This document shows, in pieces, positions 7,208-13,450 of a stretch of 42,977 bases of DNA. Position 1 is the first letter of the stretch. Each line of letters starts with the position of its first letter. This DNA comes from Candidatus Saccharimonadota bacterium. Its GTDB lineage: Bacteria; Patescibacteriota; Saccharimonadia; Saccharimonadales; Saccharimonadaceae. A model generated the notes under the pieces. That model did not search any database. It saw only the letters and a list, made by a program, of their open reading frames with translations, and had not been told where the DNA came from. The position numbers and the translations under genes are program-made. Location: the NCBI GenBank assembly GCA_017418275.1, contig JAFONX010000018.1, positions 1 through 42,977 on the forward strand. Reading direction: 5' to 3'.

Positions 7208-7774
7208 ATGAAAGATCCTAAAAACAGCACAAACCCCATCCGCCCCAGCTATGCAAAGCCCGAACTCGTCAGAGACGTCTCCACGAGCGAAGTCTACAAG
7301 CGCTATGTCGAGAACAGAATGAACTGGGATTTTGAACCGCGCAAGTTCATAGTAAAAACACTTAGCAGCGGTCGAATCTCTACTCTCTCAGCTCTGAAAT
7401 GCTTCAATTATCTAACAAATGGCTACCTCGACTGCGTCAATGTAGTCGAGGGCACAATGAACCCCAAAGTGAGCGAGGAGAAACTCCTCTACATGGAGGA
7501 GCACATAGCAGACACCTTCGACTTCACAAACAGACTGGTTGAAGAGCTCAGCATAAGCCGGCTGGCCAGAATGCATCCGATCATCATCCTTACCATCAAC
7601 GACATCTACGGCCGTTATGGCGAGAAGGACTTTGACGGCGGGTACGCAGTCGAGCTCAAAGAAAGACTCGGCCACTTCGCGGAAATTCTTAAGACTCACG
7701 ATTGGGAGTCAGAGTTCCCCAATGCTTCAAAAGAAGCTAGAGGGCTCTTTGCTTACCTTACTTCAGAAACCTGA
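7208..7774 (+). CDS. Hypothetical helical protein, Shine-Dalgarno-led
   Basis: Unrecognised 188-residue soluble protein, mostly predicted helix with no signal peptide or membrane segment. The start at 7208 (MKDPKNSTNP) is chosen because AGGAGGA lies 7 nt upstream; the reading frame is open further upstream, but that part overlaps the promoter and UTR and is not convincing coding. Notable segments are MNWDFEPRKFIVKTLSSGRISTLSALKCFNYL and ARMHPIIILTINDIYGRYGEKDF. It belongs to the second gene population here: -35/-10 promoter, long UTR, single-gene unit and its own terminator, with AGA Arg codons more frequent than in the housekeeping genes. Confidence 0.7.
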   Translation: MKDPKNSTNPIRPSYAKPELVRDVSTSEVYKRYVENRMNWDFEPRKFIVKTLSSGRISTLSALKCFNYLTNGYLDCVNVVEGTMNPKVSEEKLLYMEEHIADTFDFTNRLVEELSISRLARMHPIIILTINDIYGRYGEKDFDGGYAVELKERLGHFAEILKTHDWESEFPNASKEARGLFAYLTSET

Positions 7775-7779
7775 TCCAA

Positions 7780-7808
7780 AAGATCCCCCGACATCGTTCG
7801 GGGGATTT
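7780..7808 (+). terminator. Intrinsic terminator after the 7208 gene
   Basis: GATCCCCCGA and TCGGGGGATT around a short loop. The U-run is weak, but the GC-rich stem is strong. Confidence 0.75.
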
Positions 7809-7825
7809 ATATTTGGTGCGAACAC

Positions 7826-7853
7826 TTGACAATATATTCTTTCGTTTTATAAT
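7826..7853 (+). promoter_or_regulatory. Consensus promoter of the 7886 gene
   Basis: TTGACA (7826-7831), 16-nt spacer, TATAAT (7848-7853). Both hexamers are perfect. Confidence 0.85.
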
Positions 7854-7885
7854 ATATACATTATTTCCTTAAGGGGGCATGCAAA

Positions 7886-8758
7886 GTGAAAAATTGCACT
7901 TTAAAAATCTCAGGCTATTTACTCAAGGAGGAAATCCATATCCAATGCTTTGACATGGGGCTCTTCTCTGAGCGACAAGAAGCAAACAAAAAGTGGCTTA
8001 TATGCTTCGATTCGGAAACCAACACGGCTACAATAGATCACGCTATGCCGAACTGGTACGCCAAGCTCGCCATCCTTGCAGAAGCCGCCGCAGAAGGCAT
8101 GGTCCGTAGGCGCGATCTCGACTGCCTTATAAATAGCAGTAGCTCAAAACGAGTCGCGGCAGAAAAATACTGCCTCACAAAAACCGAAAAGCACCGCAAA
8201 ATTTGGCTCGAAGCCAGAAAGTACTATTACAACTTCTTGCTCAACCAAAAATCAAGCGAGCAAAGCAAAGCCGAGTATGAAGAAGCCCTGCGCTATATCG
8301 AAGACCGCTTAGCAAAGGACGGCGACGATGTTGTCACCGAATATCCGTACTCTTCCAGCAAAGCATACGAAACCAACTACAGCTTAACGTCTTTCGAAAA
8401 GTTTGCTAAACACGAAAACCGCAAGTGGCTGGTCTATTATGCAACCGATGGTAGAGTATTCTTGGACGAAACGTCGCCAAAATGGTATCGCCGGATCGCA
8501 AGCCTCTCGGAGGAAATCTGCATGGCAGAAAAATATCCAGAACTCATGGAGGGGTACAGTTGGACAGACAGTGACCATTTCGATGCAGCAGTCGAGGCAA
8601 TGATTATCGACAGATTCACAAGCAGACTGACTCGCAAAAACTATATCGAAGCCAGAATCCAGATGTTTACCCTGATTCGCGACACTAAGCTCAATACCAT
8701 ACCTGCTATCCAAATCGCACTCGATTATCTGATTGAGCAGCAAAAAGCCGAAGCCTGA
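7886..8758 (+). CDS. Hypothetical protein with two copies of a KWL...W-Y module
   Basis: Unrecognised 290-residue soluble protein starting at GTG (AAGGGGG Shine-Dalgarno about 8 nt upstream; the ATG at 7879 is out of frame). It contains an internal duplication: NKKWLICFDSETNTATIDHAMPNWYAKLAILAEA (about 34-68) aligns with NRKWLVYYATDGRVFLDETSPKWYRRIASLSEE in the second half. Each copy is followed by a helical stretch containing (K/R)-(I/N)-W/Y-x-E-A-R. No catalytic motif is seen. The perfect consensus promoter suggests strong expression, and it is a single-gene unit ending in a GCAA-loop terminator. Confidence 0.7.
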   Translation: MKNCTLKISGYLLKEEIHIQCFDMGLFSERQEANKKWLICFDSETNTATIDHAMPNWYAKLAILAEAAAEGMVRRRDLDCLINSSSSKRVAAEKYCLTKTEKHRKIWLEARKYYYNFLLNQKSSEQSKAEYEEALRYIEDRLAKDGDDVVTEYPYSSSKAYETNYSLTSFEKFAKHENRKWLVYYATDGRVFLDETSPKWYRRIASLSEEICMAEKYPELMEGYSWTDSDHFDAAVEAMIIDRFTSRLTRKNYIEARIQMFTLIRDTKLNTIPAIQIALDYLIEQQKAEA

Positions 8759-8764
8759 GAAACC

Positions 8765-8790
8765 AAGCCCGCAGCAATGCGGGCTTTTCT
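8765..8790 (+). terminator. Intrinsic terminator after the 7886 gene
   Basis: AAGCCCGCA, GCAA tetraloop, TGCGGGCTT, U-rich tail. Confidence 0.9.
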
Positions 8791-8835
8791 TTTACTCTTT
8801 ATTTTTATCCAAATCTTTGTTAAAATAGTTCTATC

Positions 8836-8921
8836 GCTGGGATAGCGAAGTGGTCAAACGCATCAGACTGTAAATCTGCCGGCATACGCCTTCGTAGGTT
8901 CGACTCCTACTCCCAGCACCA
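8836..8921 (+). tRNA. tRNA-Tyr (GTA)
   Basis: Class II tRNA: acceptor GCTGGGA/TCCCAGC, anticodon loop containing GTA, long variable arm (CCGGCATACGCC region), T-arm with GTTCGAC, discriminator A and encoded CCA. An extended -10 TGtTAAAAT (8821-8826) precedes it. Confidence 0.95.
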
Positions 8922-8936
8922 TTTTGGAAATAAAAT

Positions 8937-8958
8937 GACTCCGAAAGGAGTCTTTTTT
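8937..8958 (+). terminator. Intrinsic terminator after tRNA-Tyr
   Basis: GACTCC, GAAA loop, GGAGTC, six U. Confidence 0.9.
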
Positions 8959-9132
8959 AGTTTCAAAACCATGTTAGGAGTAGGAGGCGAACCGAGGTTC
9001 GGACGAAGCAGGAGCCGAGCGAAAACAGAGAAGTATTCATGCTTCGGATTTTCCGAGGCGACACCCTGAGTCTAGCAAAATTTCTTTAGAAATTTTGCGC
9101 TCTCCTACTCCCAGCACCATTTTGAAAAAATC

Positions 9133-9154
9133 GGCTCCGAAAGGAGTCTTTTTT
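9133..9154 (+). terminator. Second copy of the tRNA-Tyr terminator
   Basis: CTCC-GAAA-GGAG stem followed by TC and six T. It is part of the duplication at 8904-9157. Confidence 0.75.
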
Positions 9155-9220
9155 AGTCACAAAAACCAATTGCCGAATATTACTATAATAATTACAACAA
9201 CAATAGCAAATACTATAAAA

Positions 9221-9445
9221 ATGGAAATTCCAAACAAAAGCAAGAAGACGGTCATAACAATTCAATATTCAATACTAGTAATGGTAGCGATTATAGTTTT
9301 TGTGCTTTTTATGAGCACATTATTAAATATAGATCTATCGCGTTATCAAACTAGCATAAATAATGTAATCAAAATAATTGCCGCCATCCGTATTGCTACT
9401 TGCTATAATAAAATCATAAGCAGGAAGAATCATGGACAAGAATGA
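9221..9445 (+). CDS. Possible small membrane protein
   Basis: 74 codons from the ATG at 9221 (MEIPNKSKKTVITIQ), containing one hydrophobic segment (YSILVMVAIIVFVLFMSTLL). The frame extends upstream into the duplicated tRNA fragment, which cannot be genuine coding. There is no Shine-Dalgarno, and the only -10-like boxes (9184-9189, and a poor one just before the ATG) do not fit the leaderless spacing well. The 3' end overlaps the promoter and start of the better-supported 9432 gene. AT-rich chance ORF is a real alternative. Confidence 0.25.
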   Translation: MEIPNKSKKTVITIQYSILVMVAIIVFVLFMSTLLNIDLSRYQTSINNVIKIIAAIRIATCYNKIISRKNHGQE

Positions 9446-9779
9446 AGCCTTGAAGAAGATCAATTCGCGCCTTATTGTAGAATATTTTTTATTCGCCATA
9501 ACAATCATCGATACCTTAATATACGCCTACAGTGCATCCGTAGCCAAAGGACCATTCTTTGGTTCTCAAGGGAATGGCTGGTTTGGCGTAGCTATAATAT
9601 CAATGGTTTTAACTATACCTTTAACCATAATCTCTTGCGTAATCACACCAATAATCGTTCGTGTTATATCAAAAAAAGAATTCAAAGTACTCGACAAGAA
9701 GACACAAAATATTGCAGAGCTAAAAATCGCCGTACCAACTATAGCGCTCGTGATAATCTTAGCAGTCTTAAACCTATAA
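9432..9779 (+). CDS. Small membrane protein with three predicted helices
   Basis: Unrecognised 115-residue integral membrane protein: hydrophobic segments at about 14-36, 52-78 and 95-114, with a short charged loop (SKKEFKVLDKKTQN) before the last. Supported by an extended -10 TGcTATAAT (9404-9409) and an AGGAAG Shine-Dalgarno (9422-9427) before the ATG. A weak terminator follows at 9793-9826. No function can be assigned. Confidence 0.6.
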   Translation: MDKNEALKKINSRLIVEYFLFAITIIDTLIYAYSASVAKGPFFGSQGNGWFGVAIISMVLTIPLTIISCVITPIIVRVISKKEFKVLDKKTQNIAELKIAVPTIALVIILAVLNL

Positions 9780-9792
9780 CAAACCCAAACAC

Positions 9793-9826
9793 AACCTCAC
9801 CTATATTGCATATCGGCGAGGTTTTT
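9793..9826 (+). terminator. Probable terminator after the 9432 gene
   Basis: AACCTC and GAGGTT arms, with further partial pairing and a 5-U tract. Confidence 0.55.
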
Positions 9827-9841
9827 CGCTAAAATAACCCT

Positions 9842-10555
9842 ATGCACGCAATAATTCGTCTCGGTAACGGCAAATACTACACCTCCGCTATTTTTGGTCG
9901 CTACAAAGGAGAAGGCGACAATTACGGTACGGATATTTTTATCGTGTATAACCAAGCCAAAGACAAACTCATTGCCTTACCCCAAATCAGCTATGGCGAA
10001 GACAATATTATTCATACCAATCTAATCATCTTCGACACACATGACATTTCTTGGAAATTCAGCTATGGAGCCAGACGTTATGGTTTCGTAAGCTTTTTAA
10101 ACCGCGAAAAAGCAATGCAAATCATCCAAACTGGTAGATTTCCGTCAGGTACAAATATCGAATCGCGCTGTAGGCAAGAAGACGAATCGCTGCAATACAA
10201 AAAGTGGCACAAGATTCGTACTACCGCCGACATTAAAAACCTCATGGAAGCCACTGGCGGTTTTCATGACGCCTATGTCAAAGAATGTAAAAAAGAAAAA
10301 CAGACTGGCGATATCTTTGTAAGATTCAGCGGTATCTGGGGAACGGACCTCGAAATGGTTTTTCAAGGCGAAGCAAAATGTCATCTGCACGACCCAGAAG
10401 AATCCGAGCCATGGTGGTTTGACGCAAAACTCCAAAAATTCCAAGGTAAATATTATTTATTTGATTCTGCCGATGCTTCTATTACAGAATTCGACAATTG
10501 GAGCACAGATTGTTTTTGTGCTAAAGAAGTTTATTATCACATCGTTCCAAGATAG
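9842..10555 (+). CDS. Hypothetical cytosolic protein
   Basis: Unrecognised 237-residue protein without signal or membrane segment, rich in aromatic residues and predicted beta strands. Visible stretches: HAIIRLGNGKYYTSAIFGRY at the N-terminus; GGFHDAYVKECKKE followed by FVRFSGIWGTDLEMVFQGEA in the C-terminal half; a C-terminal SITEFDNWSTDCFCAKEVYYHIV. The F-H-D-(A/S) plus Trp-Gly strand pattern resembles small conserved hypothetical families of Firmicutes, but I cannot name one. Leaderless start: TAAAAT at 9830-9835, 6 nt before the ATG. Confidence 0.65.
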   Translation: MHAIIRLGNGKYYTSAIFGRYKGEGDNYGTDIFIVYNQAKDKLIALPQISYGEDNIIHTNLIIFDTHDISWKFSYGARRYGFVSFLNREKAMQIIQTGRFPSGTNIESRCRQEDESLQYKKWHKIRTTADIKNLMEATGGFHDAYVKECKKEKQTGDIFVRFSGIWGTDLEMVFQGEAKCHLHDPEESEPWWFDAKLQKFQGKYYLFDSADASITEFDNWSTDCFCAKEVYYHIVPR

Positions 10556-10612
10556 TTGACATTTTGCAAAAAAAGTGCAAAAATAGTACTCGTGTTGCTC
10601 GACAATAGTCGA
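10556..10612 (+). promoter_or_regulatory. Promoter region with operator-like inverted repeats (10641 gene)
   Basis: TTGACA at 10556-10561 is followed by an inverted repeat TTTTGCA (10562-10568)/TGCAAAA (10576-10582) placed where the spacer and -10 would be, then a perfect TCGAC-aata-GTCGA hairpin (10599-10612). The -10 is unclear. The arrangement suggests a regulated promoter; this is inference. Confidence 0.4.
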
Positions 10613-10640
10613 AAACATGCTATTTTGAGGAGGTGAAAGT

Positions 10641-10835
10641 ATGAAGAAGCTTATCGTTACAATCTTTGCAGGCATAGCCTGTGCCGCAGCCGTAGTATGT
10701 ATCGCCATGAAGCTTCAGGACATCTACTATATGTGTAAGTGTCTCGGAGTCGAAGACGAAGATGCCGAAGCCGGCACACCCAAATACAGCCCCAAAGAAG
10801 AAACACCCGACAATCCCCCCAGCGAAAAAAGCTAA
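10641..10835 (+). CDS. Small secreted or membrane-anchored protein
   Basis: 64 residues: N-terminal MKK plus a hydrophobic stretch (LIVTIFAGIACAAAVVCIAM, about 4-23), then a Cys-containing segment (DIYYMCKCLG) and a Pro/Glu/Ser-rich acidic tail. It could be a signal-anchor protein or a cleaved export signal. The start is fixed by a strong GAGGAGGTG Shine-Dalgarno. It has its own upstream control region and two downstream hairpins, so it is a single-gene unit. Function unknown. Confidence 0.65.
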   Translation: MKKLIVTIFAGIACAAAVVCIAMKLQDIYYMCKCLGVEDEDAEAGTPKYSPKEETPDNPPSEKS

Positions 10836-10854
10836 GCATAAGCCCACCACACAA

Positions 10855-10915
10855 ATCCTCTAATTTGCCCTCAATTTATAGAGGATCGCCATCCCCCAGC
10901 CCTTGGGGGATTTTT
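10855..10915 (+). terminator. Hairpin plus intrinsic terminator after the 10641 gene
   Basis: An 8-bp stem ATCCTCTA/TAGAGGAT (10855-10886) is followed by ATCCCCCA/TGGGGGAT with a U-run (10891-10915). The second is the likely terminator. Confidence 0.8.
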
Positions 10916-10934
10916 CTTGCTATAATAATAATAT

Positions 10935-11657
10935 ATGCTTAAGCTTGTAAAAGATATTAAAGACCTACCCAAGGCCGACGGACGTTGGCTTTTGATTTGG
11001 TTCATAATATATCTCAGTTTTCTTTTGCTCGACACTTTTATTCCAAATTACCAAGGCACCGCCATTATAAAATATGTAGGTATATTTCTCTGTATTGTAT
11101 ATGCCTATCAAAAATATCACAGCGATACCGCTCTAATTCTTGCCTTATTATTTACCTTTCTAGCCGACACAATCTTAGTATGGACCCGCTACGAGATTAT
11201 GGGCGTTTTCTGTTTTTGCATCGCCCAAACTGCGCATCTTATTCGTCTAAATCGCCGCTACGCCGCAAATATTAAACTGCTCGTTTTAATTCTATCGGCC
11301 ATCCTTCTCTTAGCACTCATCCTTAAATCACCACCAATTTACGCGATTTCCTGTGTTTACATTATTTTGCTAGTCACAAATTTCATTCTAGCCATCAAAG
11401 ATTATCACAAGAATAAAGCAAACGTTCATTCGCGCTATGGTTTCTATGGTTTTCAACTTTTCATTTGTTGTGACATTTGTGTAGCGCTACGGCACCTCAT
11501 GATGGATGGCCTCCTAGGCAACGCTATGCTACCTCTAATTAATTATCTTATCTGGGTCTTTTACTATCCTTCACAAGTTTTAATCGCCAACAGCTCAGAC
11601 AAGAAACCGACACCCCTAAAACGCGCCTCTACGAAATTGCAAAAAGAACCAGAATAG
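10935..11657 (+). CDS. YhhN/TMEM86-like membrane protein
   Basis: 240-residue polytopic membrane protein with about seven or eight helices. It resembles the YhhN family (lysoplasmalogenase-like): ALLFTFLADTILVW, MGVFCFCIAQTAHLIRLNRRY and ICCDICVALRHLMM correspond to the conserved F-x-x-x-x-A-D-x-x-L, G-x-x-x-F-x-x-A-H-x-x-Y and D-x-x-x-A/L motifs. Family members cleave vinyl-ether lysophospholipids in animals; the bacterial role is unclear. The C-terminus is a basic tail. Leaderless start: TGcTATAAT (10921-10926), 8 nt before the ATG. The match is by eye and moderately secure. Confidence 0.6.
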   Translation: MLKLVKDIKDLPKADGRWLLIWFIIYLSFLLLDTFIPNYQGTAIIKYVGIFLCIVYAYQKYHSDTALILALLFTFLADTILVWTRYEIMGVFCFCIAQTAHLIRLNRRYAANIKLLVLILSAILLLALILKSPPIYAISCVYIILLVTNFILAIKDYHKNKANVHSRYGFYGFQLFICCDICVALRHLMMDGLLGNAMLPLINYLIWVFYYPSQVLIANSSDKKPTPLKRASTKLQKEPE

Positions 11658-11677
11658 AGTAAACTCAATATATATAT

Positions 11678-12181
11678 ATGAACGGGAAGTCAAAGCCTTA
11701 CGCTATCTTAGTTTTCGGCGCTCCAATGAGCGGTAAGACTACTTTTGCAGAAAAATTCAGCGAAAAATTCAACGCACCATTTCTTAACCTTTCAGAGCTC
11801 CACGAGCAATACCGTCTCAGCCGTAAAGTAGCTCAAATCTTGATAACCCAAATCGCAAAGTGCAAGCAAACCCTGATTATCGAAGGCGCCATCGACAGCG
11901 AACGCCAGCGCAACGAAATCCGTGAACTTCTCGTCAAATCTGGCTATCAACCAGTCTTAGTCTGGGTCCAAACCGATCTCAACGCTATTAAAAGCCGTAT
12001 GCGTCGCAAATATACTAAAGCTTCAGAAGCCAAGGCTGCTCTCGAAGAGTCTTATCGCAAAATCGAAGCTCCAGCAGATTACGAAGACCCTATCGTGATT
12101 TCCGGCAAGCACATGTTCCAGACACAGTGCCGCAATATCTTAACCGGCATCTCGGACCGCCGCAAAAACACAAGCAGATAA
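11678..12181 (+). CDS. P-loop kinase-like ATP-binding protein
   Basis: 167 residues with a Walker A loop GAPMSGKTTF at 14-23, a middle strand TLIIEGAID (Walker B-like position), and LVWVQTDLNAIKSRMRRKY, which resembles the lid/Arg region of small nucleotide or zeta-type kinases. The substrate cannot be identified. The start at 11678 lacks a clear Shine-Dalgarno; TAAACT at 11660-11665 is a weak -10. The stop overlaps the ATG of the metallopeptidase gene (TAATG), so the two form an operon. Confidence 0.7.
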   Translation: MNGKSKPYAILVFGAPMSGKTTFAEKFSEKFNAPFLNLSELHEQYRLSRKVAQILITQIAKCKQTLIIEGAIDSERQRNEIRELLVKSGYQPVLVWVQTDLNAIKSRMRRKYTKASEAKAALEESYRKIEAPADYEDPIVISGKHMFQTQCRNILTGISDRRKNTSR

Positions 12182-12726
12182 TGTCTATAGTTGACCCCGA
12201 GTTCGGAGAAATCAAAATCCGAAAAAGCGCGTGGGCAAAATACATCAAGTTTTCAATTGATACTTCTGGCAAATTAGCAATCTCTACGCCCACTAATTGT
12301 AGCGAAAAATATGTCAAAAAAATCCTAGAAAAAAATCGCACAAAGATTCGTGATTCTTTACCAGTCAAAGATCCTAATTTACAACGCGCACGAGATGCAC
12401 AAAAGAAAATCCTCACCAAAAAAGCGAAGGAGTACCTGCCGTACCGCCTGGATTTTTGGGCCAAAAAATTCGGCTACGAATATAAACAATTAAGGTTTTC
12501 GCACGCTAATACACGTTGGGGAAGCCGATCAAGTTCTGGCACCATTTCGCTCAATATCGGACTTATGAAACTCCCCGAAGCACTCAGAGATTATGTCATT
12601 ATTCATGAACTAGCACACATTAATCATATGGACCATTCCACCGCATTTTGGGCAGAGGTAGGCGCGCACGACCCGCATTACAAATATCACGAAAAAGCTC
12701 TAAAACACTATACGCCAGGAGTATAA
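12181..12726 (+). CDS. YgjP-type (M48-like) zinc metallopeptidase domain protein
   Basis: 181 residues of the YgjP/SprT-like metallopeptidase family. The zinc-binding motif HELAHINHMDHS lies at 142-153 (H142, E143, H146, with H152 as a plausible third ligand), preceded by the family's TRWGSRSSSGTISLN motif (111-125) and DYVIIHELAH. The N-terminal half (KIRKSAWAKYIKFSIDTSGKLAISTP) matches the beta-rich YgjP start. Length is a little below the usual 220-240. It overlaps the preceding P-loop gene by one base. The natural substrate is unknown. The start at 12181 is preferred over the alternative at 12127 because of the coupling. Confidence 0.85.
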   Translation: MSIVDPEFGEIKIRKSAWAKYIKFSIDTSGKLAISTPTNCSEKYVKKILEKNRTKIRDSLPVKDPNLQRARDAQKKILTKKAKEYLPYRLDFWAKKFGYEYKQLRFSHANTRWGSRSSSGTISLNIGLMKLPEALRDYVIIHELAHINHMDHSTAFWAEVGAHDPHYKYHEKALKHYTPGV

Positions 12727-12783
12727 CCCTATCATTTCACCACGAAAATAGGTAAATATGTTCACCCGTGCTACAATATAAGC

Positions 12784-13140
12784 ATGAACACGATTTCGGA
12801 TCTTATTGGCCCGTTATATCAAAAACTTCTTGCAATCTGCAGCAAATATGACATCTCTTTAGATTTAGATATCCAAGATCCATCGCTGGCTTTCGATGAT
12901 CTTTCGCAGGTTAGTGAATTTTTGCGTTTACAACTGTTACGCGCAATCAAAAATTGTACACCAGGCGACAAAATTACAATTACTGAACAACATAACGACA
13001 AGCAGGTACGCTTTAGTGTCAAAGATAGCGGCAAAACCCTAGACGCAAAAACCCAACAAGAATTACGCGACCAAGATTACGAAGTACGCTCGCGCTACGG
13101 TTACGATAACATCGTCACGATTAAATTTGACATCGTTTAA
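12784..13140 (+). CDS. Orphan GHKL-like (histidine-kinase-type) ATPase fragment
   Basis: 118 residues resembling the first part of a histidine-kinase ATP-binding domain: VSEFLRLQLLRAIKNCTPGDKITITEQHNDKQVRFSVKDSGKTLD, where AIKNC stands at the N-box position and VKDSGKTL at the G1 box (D-x-G-K/x-G). There is no dimerisation/His domain, no membrane segment and no evident G2 box. It could be a degenerate anti-sigma or partner-switch type protein, or a non-catalytic sensor. Leaderless start: TGcTACAAT (12772-12777), 6 nt before the ATG. The gene is intact rather than an obvious remnant. Confidence 0.5.
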   Translation: MNTISDLIGPLYQKLLAICSKYDISLDLDIQDPSLAFDDLSQVSEFLRLQLLRAIKNCTPGDKITITEQHNDKQVRFSVKDSGKTLDAKTQQELRDQDYEVRSRYGYDNIVTIKFDIV

Positions 13141-13271
13141 ATTAAGAAGTCCGGATAAAGCATCCGCCCTACAAAACGCACACAACGCCACACTTTTAGC
13201 GCACCACCACAAGCTGCAAAACTCAAAATAATTAGCAAAACACAGGCTAATCTAATTTTTAAACAATTCAT
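13137..13271 (-). CDS. Possible 44-residue membrane peptide or lipoprotein-like small protein
   Basis: Reads MNCLKIRLACVLLIILSF, then AACGGALKVW and a basic Tyr/Pro tail. The hydrophobic stretch followed by S-F-A-A-C-G-G is reminiscent of a lipobox. AAGGAG lies 7 nt before the ATG, which is the main support. It is convergent with, and overlaps by 4 nt, the ATPase-like gene. The rest of 13141-13450 (about 310 bp) is AT-rich and shows nothing else convincing. Confidence 0.4.
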   Translation of the reverse strand: MNCLKIRLACVLLIILSFAACGGALKVWRCVRFVGRMLYPDFLI

Positions 13272-13450
13272 TAAAGTCTCCTTTTTATTAGTAATTATTT
13301 TTTGATAAGAAAAATAAAAACAAACTTTGTAAAATTTTACAATCATAAGCGAGCAAAAATAAAAATCTTTAACAAAAAATTAAAAAAATGCTACAATAGC
13401 GATTAACTCAAAAAGCTACGTATCTGGAACCGCGCCGCCCGATGAGTAAA

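Larger units (their letters stand above)
8904..9157. repeat. tRNA-Tyr 3' end and terminator duplicated around a 140-bp insert
   Basis: A 23-bp piece of the tRNA-Tyr 3' end (8904-8926, running through CCA into ATTTTG) recurs exactly at 9102-9124. The terminator core (8939-8961) recurs exactly at 9135-9157. Between them an inverted copy of the T-arm lies at 8977-8993 (16 of 17 bases complementary to 8897-8913), and a perfect 10-bp palindrome lies at 9075-9098. This resembles an att-type duplication or a small foldback element at a tRNA gene. No integrase is nearby. Confidence 0.7.

Noticed and set aside
9095-9220. Upstream extension of the small ORF at 9221
   Set aside because: This part consists of the duplicated tRNA-Tyr 3' end and terminator, so it is not credible coding sequence.
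13388-13450. TGcTACAAT box on the plus strand at 13389-13397
   Set aside because: It looks like the local extended -10, but no start codon follows within 6-9 nt and only a short frame antisense to the GH97 3' end follows. An antisense RNA is possible but unsupported.
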